A DNA stretch of 64,000 bases, taken from contig NZ_CP040128.1 of the NCBI RefSeq assembly GCF_007874125.1, positions 4,216,001 through 4,280,000 on the forward strand. The letters run 5' to 3'. The position numbers and the translations under genes are program-made. This DNA is from Noviherbaspirillum sp. UKPF54. Its GTDB lineage: Bacteria > Pseudomonadota > Gammaproteobacteria > Burkholderiales > Burkholderiaceae_D. Positions within the stretch are counted from its first letter, which is position 1. The number at the start of each line of letters is the position of its first letter. Positions 59,889-64,000 of this stretch are shown in pieces. The notes beneath the pieces are model-generated. The model was not told where the DNA came from. It saw only the letters and a program-made list of their open reading frames with translations, and made no database searches.

Positions 59889-60538
59889 TGTCTCGTTTTG
59901 AGTTGATTGCATTCGATTGCGATGGCGTGCTGGTCGACAGCGAGCCGATTACCTGCGGCGTACTGGCCGACATGCTGACCGAGCTGGGATGGGAAATGTC
60001 GGTGGAGAAAACGATCCGCGCCTTCGTCGGCAAGCACGTGCGCGACGAGATGCCGAATATTGAAGCGCGTATCGGCAAGCCGTTGCCGCCGGATTTTTAC
60101 GAGCAGTTCATCGAGCGGCGCAACCGCGGCCTCGAGACGAGCATCACGGCCGTGCGTGGCGTGCACGGCGCGATCGAGCAACTGGCGGTGCGCAATACGC
60201 CGTTTTGCGTGGCTTCCGGCGCAGACCGCGCCAAGATGCGTTTGACCCTGGGTCGCACCGGTTTGCTGCCGTTTTTTGAAGGACGGTTATTCAGCGGTAT
60301 GGAAGTGCCGCGCACCAAGCCTGCACCGGACGTCTACCTGCTGGCAGCGCGGACGATGGGCGCGGACCCGGCGCGCTGCGCAGTGATCGAGGACACGCCG
60401 ACCGGCATTGCCGCTGGCCTTGCCGCCGGCATGACCGTGTTCGGCTATGCGGAACGCATGGATCCGCAGCTGCTGCGCGACGCCGGCGCGGCCGAGGTGT
60501 TTGATGACATGGCGCAGCTGGCGGAGTTGGTGGCATGA
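59888..60538 (+). CDS. HAD-superfamily hydrolase (phosphoglycolate phosphatase-like)
   Basis: A 216-residue HAD subfamily IA phosphatase. Motif I is AFDCDGVLVDSE (Asp nucleophile about 9), motif II is in CVASGADR, motif III has KPAPDVYLLAA and motif IV is VIEDTPTGIAAG. It acts on a small phosphorylated metabolite. The start codon overlaps the rhodanese stop by one base. Its own stop overlaps the ychJ start (ATGA). Substrate unknown. Confidence 0.9.
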   Translation: MSRFELIAFDCDGVLVDSEPITCGVLADMLTELGWEMSVEKTIRAFVGKHVRDEMPNIEARIGKPLPPDFYEQFIERRNRGLETSITAVRGVHGAIEQLAVRNTPFCVASGADRAKMRLTLGRTGLLPFFEGRLFSGMEVPRTKPAPDVYLLAARTMGADPARCAVIEDTPTGIAAGLAAGMTVFGYAERMDPQLLRDAGAAEVFDDMAQLAELVA

Positions 60539-60933
60539 CCGCCAAGGCGCAGGCCATGCCGTGCCCGTGCGGCAGCGGCAGGAGCTATGCGGCGTGCTGC
60601 GGGCGCTTCATCGAAGAGGGCATCGCGCCGCAGACCGCCGATGAGCTGATGCGCTCGCGCTACAGCGCCTACGTGGCGAGGAACGAGGCATACCTGAAGT
60701 CGACCTGGCATCCGAGCACGCGCCCCGTCGAGCCGGTAGTCGAGAACGACGGCGGAAAATGGCTGGGTCTGGAGGTGCGCAGGCATGTGCCGGCCGGCGA
60801 CAAGGCAACCGTGGAATTCGTGGCCCGCTACAAGGTGGGAGGACGCGCGCACCGCCTGCACGAGATCAGTAACTTTGTACGTGAAGATGGACGTTGGTTT
60901 TATGTAGATGGCAGTTTTCCAATAACAAAATAA
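60535..60933 (+). CDS. ychJ: YchJ/UPF0225 family protein with SEC-C zinc motif
   Basis: A 132-residue protein. The N-terminal SEC-C motif [16 protein letters not shown] binds zinc through CxC...CC. The remainder is the YchJ (NTF2-like) domain with [41 protein letters not shown] and GRWFYVDG. The molecular role of the family is not established. Stop and start codons overlap with the HAD gene (ATGA), and the acyl-CoA synthetase follows after 14 bp. Confidence 0.9.
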   Translation: MTAKAQAMPCPCGSGRSYAACCGRFIEEGIAPQTADELMRSRYSAYVARNEAYLKSTWHPSTRPVEPVVENDGGKWLGLEVRRHVPAGDKATVEFVARYKVGGRAHRLHEISNFVREDGRWFYVDGSFPITK

Positions 60934-60947
60934 CTGGAGAAAGTGCG

Positions 60948-62642
60948 ATGGTACGGTTGGTTATAAGCTATGACCAAGGCAGTCAGGATGCGCCGTTGAT
61001 TGAACAGACGATTGGCGATTTCTTCGATGCGATGGTTGGCCGTTTTCCGGATAACGAGGCGCTGGTGTCGTGCCACCAGCAGTTGCGCTATCGCTATCGT
61101 GAATTGCAGCGCGAAGCCAACCGGCTGGCCAGCGCGCTGCTCGGCCTGGGCATCGTGCCCGGCGACCGGGTCGGCATCTGGTCGCACAACAACGCGCAAT
61201 GGCTACTGACGCAGATCGCCACCGCCAAGGTCGGCATCGTGCTGGTCAATATCAATCCGGCCTACCGCATCGCGGAACTGGAATATGCCTTGAACAAGGT
61301 CGGCTGCAAGGCGCTGATCACGATGACGACCTTCAAGACCAGCGATTACCTGGAAATGATCCGCTCGGTCGCGCCCGAGATTTCCCAATATGAGCCGGGA
61401 AAACTGCAGGCGGCGCGCGTGCCGGAGCTGACGACCGTGATTCAGCTGGGAGACGACAATGTGCCCGGCATGCTGCGCTTTGCCGACCTGATGGCAGGCG
61501 GCAGCGCCGACGATGTGCGCATCACGCAGATCGGCGCGACGCTGAAGAATACCGACCCGATCAATATCCAGTTCACCAGCGGCACCACCGGCTTTCCGAA
61601 GGGCGCGACGCTCACGCATCGCAATGTGCTCAACAACGGCTATTTCATCGGCGAGGCGATGAAGTTGACGCCGGCCGACCGGTTGTGCATTCCGGTGCCG
61701 CTGTACCATTGCTTCGGCATGGTGCTCGGCAATCTCGCCTGCCTGACGCACGGCGCGACCATCGTCTATCCGAACGACGCCTTCGACCCGCTGGCCGTGC
61801 TGCAGGCGGTGCAGGACGAGCGCTGCACCGGACTGCACGGCGTGCCGACCATGTTCATCGCCGAACTCGATCATCCGCGCTTCAAGGACTTCGACCTGTC
61901 GACGCTACGCACCGGCATCATGGCCGGCTCTCCCTGCCCGATCGAGGTGATGAAGCGCGTGGTGTCCGACATGCACATGGGCGAAGTGACGATCGCCTAC
62001 GGCATGACCGAAACCAGCCCGGTGAGCTGCCAGAGCACGACCGACACGCCGCTGGAAAAGCGCGTGTCGACAGTGGGCAAGACGCAGCCGCACCTGGAAG
62101 TCAAAATCGTCGATCCGGACTCGGGCAAGACGGTGCCGGTCGGCACTTCCGGCGAGCTGTGCACGCGCGGTTATTCGGTCATGCACGGCTACTGGAGCGA
62201 TCCGGAAAAGACGGCCGAGGCGATCGATGCCGAAGGCTGGATGCATACCGGCGACCTGGCGGTGATGGATGACGAAGGCTATGTGAACATCGCAGGCCGC
62301 ATCAAGGACATGGTGATCCGGGGCGGCGAGAACATTTATCCGCGCGAGATCGAGGAATTCCTGTACCGCCATCCGGCAGTGCGCGACGTGCAGGTGGTCG
62401 GCGTGCCGGACAAGAAATATGGCGAGGAATTGTGCGCATGGATCATCCTGCGCCCGGATGCGCAGCTCGATGCCGAGGCGTTGCGCGACTACTGCAAGGG
62501 GCAGATCGCGCATTACAAGATTCCGCGCTACATCCGCTTCGTCGACGCCTTCCCGATGACCATCACCGGCAAGGTGCAGAAATTCCGGATCCGCGACCTG
62601 ATGAAACAAGAGCTGCATCTCTCCGAAGAGAAGACGGCTTGA
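60948..62642 (+). CDS. Acyl-CoA synthetase (AMP-forming)
   Basis: A 564-residue AMP-binding enzyme that activates a fatty or branched acid to its CoA ester. The P-loop is [18 protein letters not shown] (about 205-222), YGMTETSP the adenylate-binding motif, [16 protein letters not shown] and [20 protein letters not shown] the hinge motif, and [14 protein letters not shown] carries the catalytic Lys (about 545). It lies between ychJ and mccB, with GGAGA upstream. In this context it might make isovaleryl-CoA or medium-chain acyl-CoA. The chain preference cannot be read off. Confidence 0.92.
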   Translation: MVRLVISYDQGSQDAPLIEQTIGDFFDAMVGRFPDNEALVSCHQQLRYRYRELQREANRLASALLGLGIVPGDRVGIWSHNNAQWLLTQIATAKVGIVLVNINPAYRIAELEYALNKVGCKALITMTTFKTSDYLEMIRSVAPEISQYEPGKLQAARVPELTTVIQLGDDNVPGMLRFADLMAGGSADDVRITQIGATLKNTDPINIQFTSGTTGFPKGATLTHRNVLNNGYFIGEAMKLTPADRLCIPVPLYHCFGMVLGNLACLTHGATIVYPNDAFDPLAVLQAVQDERCTGLHGVPTMFIAELDHPRFKDFDLSTLRTGIMAGSPCPIEVMKRVVSDMHMGEVTIAYGMTETSPVSCQSTTDTPLEKRVSTVGKTQPHLEVKIVDPDSGKTVPVGTSGELCTRGYSVMHGYWSDPEKTAEAIDAEGWMHTGDLAVMDDEGYVNIAGRIKDMVIRGGENIYPREIEEFLYRHPAVRDVQVVGVPDKKYGEELCAWIILRPDAQLDAEALRDYCKGQIAHYKIPRYIRFVDAFPMTITGKVQKFRIRDLMKQELHLSEEKTA

Positions 62643-62670
62643 ACAGAGATAGAAAACAAGGGAAGGTGAA

Positions 62671-64000
62671 ATGCCGCAAATTGAAAGCAAACTGAATCCG
62701 CGCAGCGAGGAATTCAAGGGAAACGCCGAAGCGATGCAACGCGTGGTCGACGACCTCAAGGAAAAAGTCGAGAAAATCATGCTGGGCGGCGGCGAGGACG
62801 CGCGCAAGAAGCACACCGCGCGCGGCAAGCTGCTGCCGCGCGACCGCGTCCAGATGCTGCTCGATCCGGGCACGCCGTTCCTGGAATTCTCGCAGATGGC
62901 GGCGTACGACATGTACCACAACGCCGCGCCGGGCGCCGGCATCATCACCGGCATCGGGCGGGTGGCGGGCCAGGAATGCGTGATCGTGTGTAACGACGCC
63001 ACCGTCAAGGGCGGGACTTATTATCCGATCACTGTGAAAAAGCACCTGCGCGCGCAGGAAATCGCCGACCAGAACAACCTGCCGTGCATTTACCTGGTCG
63101 ACTCCGGCGGCGCCAACCTGCCGAACCAGGATGACGTGTTCCCCGACCGCGACCACTTCGGCCGTATCTTCTACAACCAGGCCAACCTGTCCGCCAAAGG
63201 CATTCCGCAGATCGCAGTGGTGATGGGTTCGTGCACCGCCGGCGGCGCCTATGTGCCGGCCATGAGCGACGAATCGATCATCGTCAAGGAACAGGGCACG
63301 ATCTTCCTGGGCGGTCCGCCGCTCGTGAAGGCGGCCACCGGCGAGGTGGTCAGCGCCGAAGACCTGGGCGGCGGCGATGTGCACACGAGATTGTCCGGCG
63401 TGGTCGACCATCTGGCGCAAAACGACATGCACGCGCTGGCGCTGGCGCGCACTATCGTGTCCAACCTGAACCGCAAGAAGCCGCAGCAACTGGTGCTGCG
63501 CGAACCGGTCGAGCCGAAATACGACGTGCGCGAGCTGTACGGCGTGATCCCGACCGATACGCGCAAACCGTTCGATGTGCGCGAAGTGATCGCGCGCATC
63601 GTCGACGGCAGCGAATTCGACGAATTCAAGGCGCGCTACGGTACGACCCTGGTGTGCGGCTTCGCGCACATCTTCGGCATGCCGGTCGGGATCATCGCCA
63701 ACAACGGCATCCTGTTCTCGGAATCGGCGCTGAAAGGCACGCACTTCATCGAACTGTGCTGCCAGCGCAAGATCCCGCTGGTATTCCTGCAAAACATCAC
63801 CGGCTTCATGGTCGGCCGCAAGTACGAGAATGAGGGCATCGCGCGCAACGGCGCGAAGATGGTCACGGCCGTGTCGACTGCGGCGGTGCCGAAATTCACC
63901 GTCATCATCGGCGGCAGCTTCGGTGCCGGCAACTACGGCATGTGCGGCCGCGGCTTTTCGCCGCGCATGTTGTGGATGTGGCCGAACGCGCGCATCTCGG
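62671..64000 (+). CDS. liuB: Methylcrotonoyl-CoA carboxylase beta subunit, 5' part (runs off the right edge)
   Basis: The first 443 residues of the carboxyltransferase subunit that, with a biotin-carrying alpha subunit, carboxylates 3-methylcrotonyl-CoA to 3-methylglutaconyl-CoA in leucine breakdown. [15 protein letters not shown] starts the protein. [55 protein letters not shown] and [16 protein letters not shown] are the usual motifs. The gene is open to the end of the window, and its stop is outside. A GGGAAGG ribosome site lies before the ATG. The alpha subunit is not in view and is expected downstream. Confidence 0.95.
   Translation, partial: MPQIESKLNPRSEEFKGNAEAMQRVVDDLKEKVEKIMLGGGEDARKKHTARGKLLPRDRVQMLLDPGTPFLEFSQMAAYDMYHNAAPGAGIITGIGRVAGQECVIVCNDATVKGGTYYPITVKKHLRAQEIADQNNLPCIYLVDSGGANLPNQDDVFPDRDHFGRIFYNQANLSAKGIPQIAVVMGSCTAGGAYVPAMSDESIIVKEQGTIFLGGPPLVKAATGEVVSAEDLGGGDVHTRLSGVVDHLAQNDMHALALARTIVSNLNRKKPQQLVLREPVEPKYDVRELYGVIPTDTRKPFDVREVIARIVDGSEFDEFKARYGTTLVCGFAHIFGMPVGIIANNGILFSESALKGTHFIELCCQRKIPLVFLQNITGFMVGRKYENEGIARNGAKMVTAVSTAAVPKFTVIIGGSFGAGNYGMCGRGFSPRMLWMWPNARIS

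Noticed and set aside
1..64000. Mobile elements, prophage or CRISPR
   Set aside because: No transposase, integrase, phage structural gene, terminal inverted repeat or spaced direct-repeat array was found.

Overview
The window is about 64 kb of high-GC chromosomal DNA from a betaproteobacterium. The order Burkholderiales, probably family Oxalobacteraceae (Herbaspirillum/Noviherbaspirillum-like), fits best. The reasons are a PHA synthase at the left edge, LiuR-type leucine/isovalerate genes linked to aceK, DUF4148 repeats, several 'LAAC-GGGG' lipoproteins and CPA2/HD-GYP/GGDEF proteins typical of the order. This placement is inference from gene content. I see no insertion sequence, prophage, CRISPR array, tRNA or rRNA. 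Coding density is high and most gaps are under 300 bp.

Left third (1-24.8 kb). The 3' part of a phaC-like gene comes first, then a divergent NmrA-type oxidoreductase/AraC regulator pair, a ferric-reductase-like flavocytochrome and a small exported protein. Next is a 0.8 kb AT-rich spacer with a candidate small RNA on the minus strand and two FNR-like boxes. These lie upstream of two tandem, degenerate hemerythrin-like proteins and a SRPBCC-CBS fusion. Then come an SGNH lipoprotein, plsB, two short-chain dehydrogenase/SRAP-linked genes, a large HD-GYP phosphodiesterase, an aldehyde dehydrogenase, a CPA2 antiporter and a divergent nucleotidyltransferase/metallophosphoesterase pair.

Middle (23-44 kb). 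Two diguanylate cyclases flank a small membrane protein. A glycine-zipper protein and a YcbL-like metallo-hydrolase follow. A translationally coupled pair encodes homospermidine synthase and a PuuB-like amine oxidase. A lipoprotein and an outer-membrane beta-barrel protein sit side by side, followed by a thioesterase and several small envelope proteins. A DUF4148 repeat protein is divergent from an HxlR regulator, with a cluster of GCAAGT sites between them. An orphan ParA, a Pat-type protein acetyltransferase next to an HDAC-family deacetylase, a chemotaxis receptor and another diguanylate cyclase complete this part.

Right third (44-64 kb). A housekeeping run holds argS, an FtsN-like SPOR protein and dsbA. 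Next are an SDR, a BtuF-like protein with no signal peptide, an XRE regulator and an MBL/ABM pair. From 52 kb onward there is a long plus-strand catabolic cluster: liuR, ivd (liuA), aceK, a thiolase, an SDR, an acyl-CoA dehydrogenase, an HCCA isomerase-like protein, a rhodanese, a HAD phosphatase, a YchJ protein, an acyl-CoA synthetase, and the 5' part of the methylcrotonyl-CoA carboxylase beta subunit, which runs off the edge. Two perfect TTTACG-type palindromes, one before liuR and one over the ivd promoter, look like LiuR operators. The cluster would convert leucine/isovalerate carbon to acetyl-CoA, while AceK controls entry of acetyl-CoA into the glyoxylate bypass.
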